Shown: positions 8,895 through 17,480, counted from the stretch's first letter. The stretch: DNA of 64,000 bases from Rossellomorea vietnamensis (GCF_001305855.1 NZ_LIXZ01000005.1:84490-148489); one strand, 5' to 3'. The notes: generated by a model from the letters alone, not told the origin. Numbers and translations: made by a program.

Positions 8895-9236
8895 TTATTC
8901 TTTCTGATCAAGTTGCTTTCCATGATGAGGATGCGGGTGCCATCTCATCATATAACCATTTTCTTTCAGCTTTTGATGTTTTGTTTCCATCATGCTCAAC
9001 ACTTTGTCGCCTTGTTCTTTGGTAAAGACACCGTACTCGACGTATTTCTTTACAAGTTCTTTTTTCGTTGAATACATTTGTTCGTGCAATTTACCAAGCT
9101 CTGCTTTTTGGTCTTCTGTCAGGTTCACTTTTTGTCCCGGCGTCTGGCCTGGATTTTGACCTTCTGCAGAAACGATCGAACTGAATCCAAAGCTGATGAT
9201 GAGGGCAGCTGCAATTGATACTACTATTTTTTTCAT
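8895..9236 (-). CDS. DUF2680 (YckD-like) secreted protein
   Basis: The start at 9236 is chosen because AGGAGG precedes it and a Sec signal peptide follows (MKKIVVSIAAALIISFGF...SAEG, cleavage near residue 24); the frame stays open upstream but has no support. The 113-residue product then has a Gln/Pro/Gly linker and a helical domain (LTEDQKAELGKLHEQMYSTKKELVKKY, then GVFTKEQGDKVLSMMETKHQ) typical of DUF2680. Function is unknown. The tail is His-rich (HPHPHH), which could bind metal. Confidence 0.8.
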   Translation of the reverse strand: MKKIVVSIAAALIISFGFSSIVSAEGQNPGQTPGQKVNLTEDQKAELGKLHEQMYSTKKELVKKYVEYGVFTKEQGDKVLSMMETKHQKLKENGYMMRWHPHPHHGKQLDQKE

Positions 9237-9367
9237 TTTTATTTCCTCCTTCCTGAAGATTCTCTTATATTCTTTGCAGAGTATTAGAAGAATATGTGAG
9301 TGTGGACGAATCGGCGGGGGATTGCTAGTATACAGGGAGTAGAAACAGAATGAGGGGGCTTTAATCA

Positions 9368-9772
9368 ATGTTAAATAAGTTTTTGTCAAGTATCGGTATA
9401 GGTCATGTGAAGGTGGATACCATCGTGCACACGACAGAAATTTCACCCGGAGATCACATCAAGGGGGACATCGTCTTAAAGGGGGGAATGGCCGATCAGC
9501 CGGTAAATGAAGTTCAACTATTACTTCTCCTGAAATATGAAGAAGATAAGCAGGATAGTGATTTTTCCTACCATGAAAAAGATTTAGATACGATTACACT
9601 AGACAATATAGGGACGATTAAGGCAGGGGAGGAAAAAAGGATACCATTTGAATTCCCTACAAATGTAGAGCACCCTAAAACGACTGATACGGAACAAACG
9701 ATTTTGAGGACGACGGTTGATATACCCCAAGCCGTTGATCCCACAGATGAGGACAGCATATTCGTCCGATGA
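9368..9772 (+). CDS. Short Spo0M-like (arrestin-fold) sporulation control protein
   Basis: The 134-residue protein begins MLNKFLSSIGIGHVKVDTIV and ends ...DIPQAVDPTDEDSIFVR, matching the N-terminal arrestin-like domain of Spo0M, whose full form is about 250-260 residues. The reading frame ends at a clean stop followed by a terminator, so the second domain is absent rather than frameshifted. It may be a real single-domain paralogue or a truncated copy. Spo0M influences sporulation onset in B. subtilis; the role here is inferred. GAGGGGG precedes the ATG. Confidence 0.75.
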   Translation: MLNKFLSSIGIGHVKVDTIVHTTEISPGDHIKGDIVLKGGMADQPVNEVQLLLLLKYEEDKQDSDFSYHEKDLDTITLDNIGTIKAGEEKRIPFEFPTNVEHPKTTDTEQTILRTTVDIPQAVDPTDEDSIFVR

Positions 9773-9781
9773 TTTCAGAAA

Positions 9782-9814
9782 AAGGCCGATTCCCTAAGTG
9801 AATCGGCCTTTTTT
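9782..9814 (+). terminator. Intrinsic terminator of the Spo0M-like gene
   Basis: AAGGCCGATTC (9782-9792) pairs with GAATCGGCCTT (9800-9810) and is followed by T residues to 9814. Confidence 0.92.
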
Positions 9815-9872
9815 GAATGTTTAAATAGATTCAGGAGTGCTGAATGTAAAAACAAAAAGTACTATGTTCTTA

Positions 9873-9901
9873 TTGAAATCCATAAAAACCCAATGTAAAA
9901 T
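9873..9901 (+). promoter_or_regulatory. SigA-type promoter of cstA
   Basis: TTGAAA (9873-9878), a 17-base spacer and TAAAAT (9896-9901) place a start point near 9908. Confidence 0.6.
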
Positions 9902-9903
9902 GT

Positions 9904-9917
9904 AGTAAGCGCATACA
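9904..9917 (+). promoter_or_regulatory. Candidate CcpA cre site at the cstA start point
   Basis: AGTAAGCGCATACA fits the cre consensus (TGWNANCGNNWNCA) at every fixed position but the first. It overlaps the predicted transcription start, a usual place for CcpA repression, which would suit a carbon-starvation gene. Only pattern matching supports it. Confidence 0.45.
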
Positions 9918-9974
9918 TTCAAAAAATTCAGAAATTTAATGTGTGTAAAAATCTTTGTATAGAGGAGGAATTTG

Positions 9975-11714
9975 ATGGGAGGAATATGGTTAGCGGTCAT
10001 TGGGGGTATTGTGTTTCTGGTAGGGTATAAATATTATTCAACTCTTATTGCGGAAAGAGTGTACAGGCTGGATCCGGATTATGTGACACCCTCTCACCAG
10101 TATAAAGATGGAGTCGACTTTGTACCAACGAATAAATTTGTCCTTTGGGGTCACCATTTCACTTCCGTTGCTGGTGCTGCTCCTATCGTAGGACCGGCTA
10201 TAGCCGTGTATTGGGGATGGCTCCCTGCTTTTCTTTGGGTGATTTTCGGTACAGTGTTCGCTGCAGGTGTCCATGATTTCGGTACACTGGTGCTGTCGGT
10301 TCGAAATAAAGGACAATCTGTTGGCTCTTTAGCCAATAAGTTGATAGGAAAGAGGGCAAAAGTACTTTTTTTATTCATTATCTTAATTCTTGTGTTAATG
10401 GTTAATGCGGTTTTTGCCTGGGTCATTGCGAATTTATTCATTACATTCCCAGCAAGTGTTTTATCTGTGTTCATCCAAATTCCGCTGGCTGTCTGGATTG
10501 GATATTCCGTCTACAAACGGAATGGGAGCATGTTGTTACCTTCAATCGTGGCTCTCGGTGTCATGTACGCATCAGCGGTCATTGCAAGCCGGGTAGATTT
10601 TCTGCAAATTGATCTGGTCCGATATTTTGGAGGTCAGGATGCGACTTCACTTTTTGGTTTAAGTTCCACGAGCATGGCTTTCCTTGTGTGGATCGTTATT
10701 CTGATGATTTACGTGTACATAGCTTCCATTCTTCCCGTATGGAAACTATTACAGCCTCGTGATTATATCAACTCACATCAATTGATCGTGGGTCTTGGAT
10801 TATTATATCTCGGTCTACTGTTCACTAATCCAGAAATCACTGCACCCATGACCAATGGATCGGCAGATGTATCATGGTTCCCATTATTATTTATTACGAT
10901 TGCGTGCGGCGCCATTTCCGGTTTCCACGGACTGGTGTCATCCGGGACCTCTTCAAAGCAGCTGAATAAAGAAACAGATGCCCGTTTCGTCGGTTATTTA
11001 GGAGCGGTAGGGGAAGGGGCACTTGCCCTGATTGCCATCATTGCCTGCATTACATTTTTCCCTAACGTAGAAGAATTCCAGGCAACCTACAGTGGATTTG
11101 CTGCAGCAAGCGGAGCGGGACTGGGTGTGTTCATAAAGGGAGCAGGACAACTTGCCACAGGAGTGGGGATCCCAGCGGATATTGCCGCAACGATCGTTTC
11201 CGTCATCATTGTAAGCTTTGCGGCCACAACCCTTGATTCATCTGTTCGTCTAATGCGCTATATCATTTCTGAATTGGGAGAGGAGTACAAAGTACTTTCA
11301 TTAACTAACGCACACGTTGCGACTACGATTGCAGTGGTATCAAGTGCTGCATTGACACTATTGCCTCAGGGCCCTAAAGGATTCGGATCAGGAGGATACC
11401 TTCTTTGGCCTTTGTTCGGGACATCGAATCAGCTGTTGGCGGGGATCAGTTTACTCCTTATTACCATATGGCTCAAGAGACAAGGGAGAAATTACCTGGC
11501 TACATTGATTCCAATGTTGTTTCTCATGTTTATGACCCTATGGGCCATGATCAATCAGGTTGTCTTTGAATGGTCAGGAGCCGGGGAATCGGAAGGGAAT
11601 ATGCTGCTATTCATCTTTGGAAGTATCATATTGATCTTTACCCTGTGGATTCTCATCACAGCAGCATCTTCTCTTTCTAAAAAAGGTGATGACCCTTCTC
11701 AGTTCTCAGTGTAA
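9975..11714 (+). CDS. cstA: CstA-family peptide/pyruvate transporter (carbon starvation protein)
   Basis: The 579-residue polytopic membrane protein has about 15 hydrophobic segments and the CstA hallmark near the N-terminus (TNKFVLWGHHFTSVAGAAPIVGPA) plus HDFGTLVLSVRNKGQSVG and AATTLDSSVRLMRYI. CstA proteins import peptides or pyruvate when preferred carbon runs out. B. subtilis CstA is about 600 residues. The ATG at 9975 is preferred to the TTG one codon earlier because of spacing from GAGGAGG. A candidate cre site overlaps the start point. It is monocistronic. Confidence 0.9.
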   Translation: MGGIWLAVIGGIVFLVGYKYYSTLIAERVYRLDPDYVTPSHQYKDGVDFVPTNKFVLWGHHFTSVAGAAPIVGPAIAVYWGWLPAFLWVIFGTVFAAGVHDFGTLVLSVRNKGQSVGSLANKLIGKRAKVLFLFIILILVLMVNAVFAWVIANLFITFPASVLSVFIQIPLAVWIGYSVYKRNGSMLLPSIVALGVMYASAVIASRVDFLQIDLVRYFGGQDATSLFGLSSTSMAFLVWIVILMIYVYIASILPVWKLLQPRDYINSHQLIVGLGLLYLGLLFTNPEITAPMTNGSADVSWFPLLFITIACGAISGFHGLVSSGTSSKQLNKETDARFVGYLGAVGEGALALIAIIACITFFPNVEEFQATYSGFAAASGAGLGVFIKGAGQLATGVGIPADIAATIVSVIIVSFAATTLDSSVRLMRYIISELGEEYKVLSLTNAHVATTIAVVSSAALTLLPQGPKGFGSGGYLLWPLFGTSNQLLAGISLLLITIWLKRQGRNYLATLIPMLFLMFMTLWAMINQVVFEWSGAGESEGNMLLFIFGSIILIFTLWILITAASSLSKKGDDPSQFSV

Positions 11715-11726
11715 GCATAAAAGTAT

Positions 11727-11752
11727 GGGGACTCACATCGGGTCCCCTTTTT
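11727..11752 (+). terminator. Intrinsic terminator of cstA
   Basis: GGGGAC (11727-11732) pairs with GTCCCC (11742-11747) followed by TTTTT. Confidence 0.85.
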
Positions 11753-11773
11753 ATTAGGAAGGTGGGACTATGA

Positions 11774-12043
11774 TTGGATATAACCATTATGGACAAATTC
11801 AAAAGGGTTATGAAATTATATGATGATATGATCCGTCTCCCTCACAAAACAGAAATAGCCAGGGAGTTAAGGGACGAAGAGGATTTATTCTTATTGATGC
11901 TTTATTCGGACATGCTTGGAATACCTAACCCTGTATTTTACTACACGCTTGAACTCTATCCATATATGATAGAGAAATTTCATGATTGGCACCTAAGAAT
12001 GGGGATGGAACATTCACCACTGGATGGAATCAGATGTTGTTAG
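11774..12043 (+). CDS. Small cory-CC-star type protein
   Basis: The 89-residue protein has no signal peptide; it is predicted helical with FYYTLELYPYMIEKFHDWHLRMGMEHSPL and ends exactly in GIRCC followed by the stop. The C-terminal Cys-Cys-stop is the hallmark of the small family called cory-CC-star, whose function is unknown; my assignment rests on that memory and the motif. The TTG at 11774 has GGAAGGTGGG upstream; an ATG at 11789 is the alternative but lacks a site. It overlaps the open frame of the ArsA-like ATPase that follows, so the two are cotranscribed. Confidence 0.7.
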   Translation: MDITIMDKFKRVMKLYDDMIRLPHKTEIARELRDEEDLFLLMLYSDMLGIPNPVFYYTLELYPYMIEKFHDWHLRMGMEHSPLDGIRCC

Positions 12044-12062
12044 GGCGAAAGGAAGGGAATTC

Positions 12063-13022
12063 ATGGATGATTTACTGAAACAGTCTATTATATTTGTGGG
12101 AGGAAAAGGAGGAGTCGGAAAATCGACTACAGCGTCTGCCCTTGCAGTCATGTTTGCAAAAATGGGTAAAAAAACGCTGATAGTTTCAACAGATCCTGCT
12201 CATAATCTTGGAGATATATTTCATCAGGAAATAAAAGGGAAATCGACCCCGTTAACGAAACTACTGTGGGGGATCGAAATTGATCCAGAAGCAGAAACAC
12301 GTCAATACATCAATGGAGTGAAAGGGAACCTTAAAGGTATGGTAAAGTCCAATATGGTGAGTGAAGTCCACCGGCAAATCGATATGGCTGCTTCAGCGCC
12401 AGGGGCTGAGGAGGCTGCCTTGTTTGATCGGATTGTATCGATCATCCTGGAAGAAGGAAATGGATATGACAAAATCATTTTTGACACAGCGCCTACAGGA
12501 CACACGATCCGGCTATTGTCTCTTCCGGAATTAATGGGAGTATGGATGGATGGCATGCTTGAAAGAAGAAAGAAAACAAATAAGAATTATTCCCAGCTTT
12601 TGAATGATGGTGAACCTGTTGAGGATCCCATATACGATGTCCTTCAAAAACGCCGTGAAAAGTTTTCAAAAGTCAGGGATATAATGCTTGACCGGCACAA
12701 GACAGGTTTTATTTTCGTACTCATACCAGAAAGGTTACCGATTCTTGAGACGGAAAAAGCGATTAAATTGATGTTATCGCATTCACTTACTATCGGAGGG
12801 CTGGTTGTGAATAAAATCCTGCCGAATCAGGCGGATGGGGAGTTTTTACAGAAAAGAAGAGAACAGGAAAAAGTATACTTGCGTATGATGCAGGAAAGAT
12901 TCACCGAACAATCGATATATGAAGTCCCTCTATTAGAAGAAGATATTTGTACTCTTTCTCATCTGGAAGGATTTGCATCCCATCTTCGGCAAGCTATTTA
13001 CAAAGAAGAGGGTATCTACTAA
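12063..13022 (+). CDS. ArsA/Get3 family ATPase
   Basis: The 319-residue P-loop ATPase has a deviant Walker A (GGKGGVGKST, residues 13-22, with the signature Lys), switch I STDPAHNLGDIF, and switch II DTAPTGHTIRLLSLPE, as in ArsA (arsenite pump ATPase) and Get3/TRC40 (tail-anchored protein carrier). There is one ATPase domain, unlike the doubled enterobacterial ArsA, and no ars genes are near, so arsenite transport is unlikely. I chose 12063 because AAGGAAGGG precedes it; the frame is open back to 12024. The tight link with the cory-CC-star gene suggests a joint role. Confidence 0.85.
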   Translation: MDDLLKQSIIFVGGKGGVGKSTTASALAVMFAKMGKKTLIVSTDPAHNLGDIFHQEIKGKSTPLTKLLWGIEIDPEAETRQYINGVKGNLKGMVKSNMVSEVHRQIDMAASAPGAEEAALFDRIVSIILEEGNGYDKIIFDTAPTGHTIRLLSLPELMGVWMDGMLERRKKTNKNYSQLLNDGEPVEDPIYDVLQKRREKFSKVRDIMLDRHKTGFIFVLIPERLPILETEKAIKLMLSHSLTIGGLVVNKILPNQADGEFLQKRREQEKVYLRMMQERFTEQSIYEVPLLEEDICTLSHLEGFASHLRQAIYKEEGIY

Positions 13023-13050
13023 TTCGGATGGTATACATAATAGGAGAAAG

Positions 13051-13084
13051 TGACCATTGGGTAAGATCTTCAATGGTCATTTTT
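13051..13084 (+). terminator. Intrinsic terminator of the ArsA-like operon
   Basis: TGACCATTG (13051-13059) pairs perfectly with CAATGGTCA (13071-13079), followed by five T. Confidence 0.88.
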
Positions 13085-13153
13085 GCGTTTGGAAGGGGAA
13101 ATAGGCGATTTTGTCGAAAGTGTTAATATCAATAAAACAAGGGAGTCGTTCAC

Positions 13154-14407
13154 ATGGAAAGTAATAATAAATATCTATCTGCCATTCTCCCCTTAAAAAA
13201 GAGGGAAGAAACCCAAAATCGTTGGCTGTTTCATCGCCTGAATACCCTGTTGCCTGCCTTAATGAAAAAACACAAGGTAGACATGTGGATCACGACAGGG
13301 AGGGAATATAATGAAGATCCTATCCTGAAGAGTCTTTATCCAACATCAGTTGATGGTTCAAGGAGGTTGACCATCCTAGTATTTTACTTGGATCAGGGCC
13401 AGCATCTGAAAAAATGGGTAATACATTCCAACCCTAACTTCGAGCCGTTTTATGAAAGAGCATGGAATCCGGAAGAGTGTGATCAATGGGAATGTCTTAA
13501 ACGTCTTGTGGATGAGCACAATCCTGATACGATCGCATTGAATTATTCATCGACATTTGCCGCAGCCGATGGTTTGAGTCATTCCTGTTATCAGCAGCTA
13601 AGCATTCTGTTAGACGATCACTCCCATAAATTTGTTTCTGCTCAACATGTCATTGTGGATTGGCTTTCGATTAGAACCACCAAGGAATTAGTGGCATACC
13701 CTGCAATAGCCGAGCTTGGAAGGATGATTGCGGAAGAAGCGTTATCCCGTAGAGTGATTCACCCAGGAATCACAACGACCGAAGATGTAGTGGACTGGAT
13801 ACGTCAACGTGTTTTAGATGCTGGTATGGAAACCTCCTTCTATCCCACAGTGGATTTACAAAGAAAGGGTTCTGTTATGGATCGATTAGAGGGTGAGATT
13901 ATTCGTTTTGGAGATATCGTGCATTTGGATTTTGGTATTCGATATCTGGGCCTCGCAACGGATACCCAACAGCTGGCATATGTCCTTCACCCAGGTGAAG
14001 AGGAAGCTCCCGAAGGACTTCAATCCGCATTACAAACCGCCTTAAGGTTCGAGGATATCATAACCGGGGAAATGAAAGTGGGAAGAACGGGGAATGAAGT
14101 GTTTCAAAGAGCGATGAAAAAAGCAAGAGAGGAAGAAATCCACGCAATGTTATATTCTCATCCATTAGGGCATCATTGTCATGAAGCCGGTGCTTTAATC
14201 GGCCTATACGATCAACAATGTGATATTCCCATCAGGGGCGATCTCCCCCTCACAGCCAATACATGTTATGCACTGGAATTTAACATACAACAATATATTC
14301 CTGAGTGGGATCAAATCATCCCCATATATCTCGAGGAGCCGGTTGCATTCATCCAGCATTCAGTGGAATATATGGCTAAGAGGCAAATCATGTTCTATCT
14401 GATCTGA
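13154..14407 (+). CDS. M24 family metallopeptidase (Xaa-Pro peptidase-like)
   Basis: The 417-residue protein has a creatinase-like N-terminal domain and a C-terminal pita-bread peptidase domain with the metal ligands in order: HLDFGIRYLGLATDTQ (two Asp near residues 257 and 268), HPLGHHCHEAG (His near 338), ALEFN (Glu near 374) and the last Glu in HSVEYM near 404. All five positions look present, so it should be active. Family members remove N-terminal residues before proline or cleave related substrates; the exact substrate is unknown. It is a single gene. Confidence 0.85.
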   Translation: MESNNKYLSAILPLKKREETQNRWLFHRLNTLLPALMKKHKVDMWITTGREYNEDPILKSLYPTSVDGSRRLTILVFYLDQGQHLKKWVIHSNPNFEPFYERAWNPEECDQWECLKRLVDEHNPDTIALNYSSTFAAADGLSHSCYQQLSILLDDHSHKFVSAQHVIVDWLSIRTTKELVAYPAIAELGRMIAEEALSRRVIHPGITTTEDVVDWIRQRVLDAGMETSFYPTVDLQRKGSVMDRLEGEIIRFGDIVHLDFGIRYLGLATDTQQLAYVLHPGEEEAPEGLQSALQTALRFEDIITGEMKVGRTGNEVFQRAMKKAREEEIHAMLYSHPLGHHCHEAGALIGLYDQQCDIPIRGDLPLTANTCYALEFNIQQYIPEWDQIIPIYLEEPVAFIQHSVEYMAKRQIMFYLI

Positions 14408-14515
14408 TTATTTTCCCTTACTGGATATCAAAGGCTGATTACAGATTGGATTTGTAATCAGTCTTATATGTCTCTGACTAATGATGATTCTATTGAAAAA
14501 AATCCGATTATCCTC

Positions 14516-14544
14516 TTGACTTAATACCTGGTAGGGTATATTAT
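14516..14544 (+). promoter_or_regulatory. cstR promoter with embedded CstR operator
   Basis: TTGACT (14516-14521), 17-base spacer and TATTAT (14539-14544). The palindrome ATACCTGGTAGGGTAT (14524-14539) fills the spacer, so a bound repressor would block RNA polymerase. The same motif recurs before the other sulfur genes in this window. Confidence 0.78.
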
Positions 14545-14588
14545 AGTGAATGTAGCAAGAAAACAACAAGCCAACAGGAGGTGTCTTG

Positions 14589-14849
14589 ATGGAATACAAT
14601 GCACAAATTAAGAATCGAATTAAACGTGTGGAAGGGCAGCTCCGGGGGATTGTTAGAATGATGGAGCAAGGGGAAGATTGTAAAGACGTCATCACCCAGC
14701 TTTCCGCAGCCAAAACAGCTCTTGACCGATCCGTAGGTTTAATTGTCAGTATGAATCTTGTTGAGTGCGTAAGGGACTCACATGAAACTGGGGAGAATAC
14801 AGAAGAGCTTGTGAAAGAAGCCGTGAATTTATTAGTGAAAAGTCGATAA
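14589..14849 (+). CDS. cstR: CstR-type persulfide-sensing repressor (CsoR/RcnR family)
   Basis: The 86-residue all-helical protein has the CsoR-family core IKRVEGQLRGIVRMMEQG. Cysteines fall at C31 (GEDCKD) and C60 (LVECVR), exactly the two thiols that S. aureus CstR links by di- or polysulfide bridges when it meets sulfane sulfur. The residue after C60 is Val rather than the His of copper-binding CsoR, favouring persulfide over copper sensing. It corresponds to YrkD of B. subtilis. The ATG is preferred over a TTG one codon earlier. An operator sits in its own promoter, so it is probably autoregulated. Confidence 0.88.
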   Translation: MEYNAQIKNRIKRVEGQLRGIVRMMEQGEDCKDVITQLSAAKTALDRSVGLIVSMNLVECVRDSHETGENTEELVKEAVNLLVKSR

Positions 14850-14858
14850 CAAAAAAGG

Positions 14859-14901
14859 TTGACATCTTTTTTTATATCATATAACATACCCTTATGGGTA
14901 T
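14859..14901 (+). promoter_or_regulatory. Promoter and CstR operator upstream of tusA
   Basis: TTGACA (14859-14864), 17-base spacer and TAACAT (14882-14887). ATACCCTTATGGGTAT (14886-14901), with perfect 6-base arms, overlaps the -10 end and the start point. It is the most symmetric of the operators seen. Confidence 0.78.
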
Positions 14902-14924
14902 AAAAATACGAGGAGGAAACACAC

Positions 14925-15152
14925 ATGAACGCAGATAAAGTATTAGATGCAAAAGGACTTGCTTGTCCAATGCCAATCGTGAAAACCCGAAAGGCTATTA
15001 AAGAAATTGAATCCGGTCAAATCCTGGAGGTTCAAACAACAGATAAAGGTGCAAAAAGTGACCTTACAGCATGGGCTAAATCGACAGGACATGAATTAGT
15101 CGATTCGAATGAAGAAAATGATGTATTTACTTTTTGGATAAAAAAAGGCTAA
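14925..15152 (+). CDS. TusA family sulfurtransferase
   Basis: The 75-residue protein carries the TusA signature LDAKGLACPMPIVKTRKAI, with the sulfur-carrying cysteine C14. TusA-like proteins accept persulfide sulfur and pass it to partner proteins. The sequence is close to the TusA half of the fusion gene at 15730. It corresponds to YrkI in B. subtilis. An AGGAGG site and a CstR operator lie upstream. Confidence 0.92.
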   Translation: MNADKVLDAKGLACPMPIVKTRKAIKEIESGQILEVQTTDKGAKSDLTAWAKSTGHELVDSNEENDVFTFWIKKG

Positions 15153-15201
15153 ATTTTTTTAAGGGGTAATATACCCCCTATAGTAAACAGGAGGCGACAC
15201 A

Positions 15202-15681
15202 ATGTCTGAGAGAAAATCAACGAATATCATTCTGTTTAGTGGTGATTACGATAAAGCGATGGCAGCCTATATCATTGCCAATGGTGCTGCAGCATACGAT
15301 CATGAAGTAACGATCTTCCATACGTTCTGGGGATTGAATGCTTTGAGAAAAGAAGAAATGGTACCTGTTAAAAAAGGATTTATGGAAAAAATGTTTGGGA
15401 AAATGATGCCTCGTGGAGCTGATAAAATGGGGTTATCAAACATGAACTTTATGGGTATGGGTCCAAAAATGATCAAAGGTGTCATGAAAAAGCATAATGC
15501 CATGCCTCTTCCTGATTTAATCGACATGGCTAGAGAGCAGGAAATCAAATTGGTTGCGTGTACGATGACCATGGATCTACTGGGGTTACACAAAGATGAA
15601 TTATTGGAAGAAATCGAATACGCTGGAGTAGCAGCTTATTTAGCAGATGCCGAAAATGGAAATGTAAATCTATTCATCTAA
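15202..15681 (+). CDS. DsrE/DsrF/DrsH-like sulfur relay protein
   Basis: The 159-residue protein begins with a Rossmann-like strand and FSGDYDKAMAAYIIANGAAA and has a Met-rich insert (residues 62-96) and one conserved cysteine, C120, in LVACTMTMDLLG, the position used by DsrE-type sulfur carriers. It is like YrkE of B. subtilis. It sits between tusA and the tusA-rhodanese fusion with about 50-base gaps, so a shared transcript is likely. The Met-rich insert is absent from the second DsrE protein at 39452. Confidence 0.85.
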   Translation: MSERKSTNIILFSGDYDKAMAAYIIANGAAAYDHEVTIFHTFWGLNALRKEEMVPVKKGFMEKMFGKMMPRGADKMGLSNMNFMGMGPKMIKGVMKKHNAMPLPDLIDMAREQEIKLVACTMTMDLLGLHKDELLEEIEYAGVAAYLADAENGNVNLFI

Positions 15682-15699
15682 ATTTTTTTGAAAACAAAT

Positions 15700-15715
15700 A
15701 TACCCTATGAGGTAA
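15700..15715 (+). promoter_or_regulatory. Possible internal CstR operator
   Basis: ATACCCTATGAGGTAA matches the operator pattern except for the last base. It lies in the 48-base gap before the TusA-rhodanese gene. No clear promoter goes with it, so it may be weak or fortuitous. Confidence 0.45.
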
Positions 15716-15729
15716 TTGGAGGTTTTTAT

Positions 15730-16302
15730 ATGAACACGATTGAATCAAATTTCGTATTAGATGCAAAGGGACTTGCTTGTCCAATGCCGATCGTAAAAAC
15801 AAAAAAAGCCATGAATGGTCTGGAAGCAGGACAGGTGATTGAAATTCAAGCAACAGACAAGGGATCCAAGGCCGATCTTCAAGCCTGGGCTAAGAGTTCC
15901 GGTCATGACTATTTAGGCACAATCGAAGAAGGGGACGTCCTCAAGCATTTCGTCCGTAAATCAAGCGGTGAAGAGACTGTTGAGCGTAAGCATGAGGCTG
16001 TAACAGACAACGCCACATTGGCTGGTAAATTAAGCGATGGAAATGTGATTGTTCTGGATGTCCGTGAAAAAGCGGAATATGCCTTTAATCATATTCCGGG
16101 GGCTGTATCGATCCCGCTCGGGGAACTTGAAACACGTATGAATGAATTGAATAAAGACAAAGAGATCTATGTTGTCTGCCGTACAGGAAATAGAAGTGAC
16201 ATGGCAGCTCAGCTATTAGGTGAAAAAGGATTTGCGAATGTAATAAATGTGGTTCCAGGTATGAGCGATTGGTCTGGGGGCTTAGAGTCAGATATTAAAT
16301 AA
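15730..16302 (+). CDS. TusA-rhodanese fusion sulfurtransferase
   Basis: The start at 15730 follows GGAGG at 7 bases; the frame is open upstream but unsupported. The 190-residue protein joins an N-terminal TusA domain (residues 1-76, C17 in GLACPMP) to a rhodanese domain (about 92-190) with active-site C150 in YVVCRTGNRSD. This matches CstA of the S. aureus cst operon (a multidomain sulfurtransferase, unrelated to carbon-starvation CstA) and YrkF of B. subtilis. It should pass persulfide sulfur between carriers. Confidence 0.9.
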   Translation: MNTIESNFVLDAKGLACPMPIVKTKKAMNGLEAGQVIEIQATDKGSKADLQAWAKSSGHDYLGTIEEGDVLKHFVRKSSGEETVERKHEAVTDNATLAGKLSDGNVIVLDVREKAEYAFNHIPGAVSIPLGELETRMNELNKDKEIYVVCRTGNRSDMAAQLLGEKGFANVINVVPGMSDWSGGLESDIK

Positions 16303-16326
16303 TTCATTTTCAGGAGGGTCAAAATA

Positions 16327-17454
16327 ATGGCGGTAAAACCAATGAAATCAAAAGAAGTAGCACAAAAAGTAATGAAAAAAGAAGAATTATTCATCTTAGA
16401 CGTTCGTAATGTGGATGCATTTGAAGATTGGAAAATCGAAGGTGAAAACATTGATTACTTGAATATTCCTTATTTCGACCTTTTAGACGGGGTGGAAGAA
16501 ATCTTGGATAAGTTACCTGAAGATAAAGATATTCTTGTGGTCTGTGCCAAAGAAGGCTCTTCCATCATGGTTGCGGAAATGCTTTCAGATGAAGGTAAGG
16601 ACGTTTCTTATCTTGAGGGCGGTATGAAGGCTTGGAGTGAACATATAGAGCCGGTTAAGGTAGGGGACCTATCAAATGGTGGCGAGCTTTATCAGTTTGT
16701 GCGTCTAGGTAAAGGTTGTCTGTCCTATATGGTCGTATCAAATGGTGAAGCTGCGATCGTGGATGCCACCCGTATGGCCGATGTTTTCATCGATTTCGCT
16801 AAAGAAAAGAATGTAAAGATCACAAATGTATTCGATACTCACTTACATGCGGATCATATTTCTGGTGGACGTACCATTGCAGAGGCAACCGGCGCTACGT
16901 ATTGGTTGCCATCTAAAGATGCTGAAGAAGTTACATTTGAATATGCGGCACTTGAAGATGGGAATAAAGTCGAGATTGGGAACACAACCATCGATATCAA
17001 TGCCTTATACTCACCAGGGCATACAATTGGATCTACATCATTCGTGATTGATGAGAAGTATCTATTATCAGGTGACATTTTATTTATTGACAGTATCGGA
17101 CGCCCTGACCTTGCCGGAAAAGCAGAAGATTGGGTGGGGGACTTGAGAGAGAGTCTCTACAAACGCTACAAAGATCTTTCCATGGATCTGACCGTTTTAC
17201 CAGCACACTTCATGATTATTGATGAATTAAATGAAGACGGTTCTGTAGGTGAGAAACTTGGCACATTATATGCCAAAAACCATGGTCTGAACATTGAGAG
17301 CGAAGATGAATTCAGAAAGCTTGTTTCTGAAAATCTGCCTCCTCAACCGAATGCGTATCAGGAAATTCGTGAAACCAATATGGGTAAAGTAACTCCAGAT
17401 GAAGAAAAGCAACGCGAGATGGAAATCGGACCAAATCGCTGTGCAGTTCGATAA
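16327..17454 (+). CDS. Rhodanese-persulfide dioxygenase fusion (CstB/YrkH-like), copy 1
   Basis: The 375-residue protein has an N-terminal rhodanese domain (residues 1-108, C73 in VVCAKEGSS) and a metallo-beta-lactamase-fold dioxygenase domain with the iron motif [11 protein letters not shown] (H171, H173, D175, H176) and a conserved cysteine C130 in GKGCLSY. CstB-like enzymes oxidise low-molecular-weight persulfides to sulfite or thiosulfate; in S. aureus CstB the rhodanese lies C-terminal, here it is N-terminal. It is the fifth gene of the operon, AGGAGG before the ATG, with a terminator-like hairpin after it. Confidence 0.9.
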   Translation: MAVKPMKSKEVAQKVMKKEELFILDVRNVDAFEDWKIEGENIDYLNIPYFDLLDGVEEILDKLPEDKDILVVCAKEGSSIMVAEMLSDEGKDVSYLEGGMKAWSEHIEPVKVGDLSNGGELYQFVRLGKGCLSYMVVSNGEAAIVDATRMADVFIDFAKEKNVKITNVFDTHLHADHISGGRTIAEATGATYWLPSKDAEEVTFEYAALEDGNKVEIGNTTIDINALYSPGHTIGSTSFVIDEKYLLSGDILFIDSIGRPDLAGKAEDWVGDLRESLYKRYKDLSMDLTVLPAHFMIIDELNEDGSVGEKLGTLYAKNHGLNIESEDEFRKLVSENLPPQPNAYQEIRETNMGKVTPDEEKQREMEIGPNRCAVR

Positions 17455-17480
17455 TATACGGTGATTATATAAATTATTTA

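Noticed and set aside
8895-9446. Longer 183-codon version of the YckD-like gene
   Set aside because: The added N-terminus has no ribosome site and hides a clear signal peptide; it would also overlap the divergent Spo0M-like start.
12024-13022. Arsenic resistance operon
   Set aside because: The ATPase is single-domain and no arsB, arsC, arsD or arsR is near.
15171-15186. Possible CstR operator before the first dsrE gene (ATACCC then TAGTAA)
   Set aside because: Only the left half fits; the right half lacks GGTAT. Left out as a site, though a half-site may exist.
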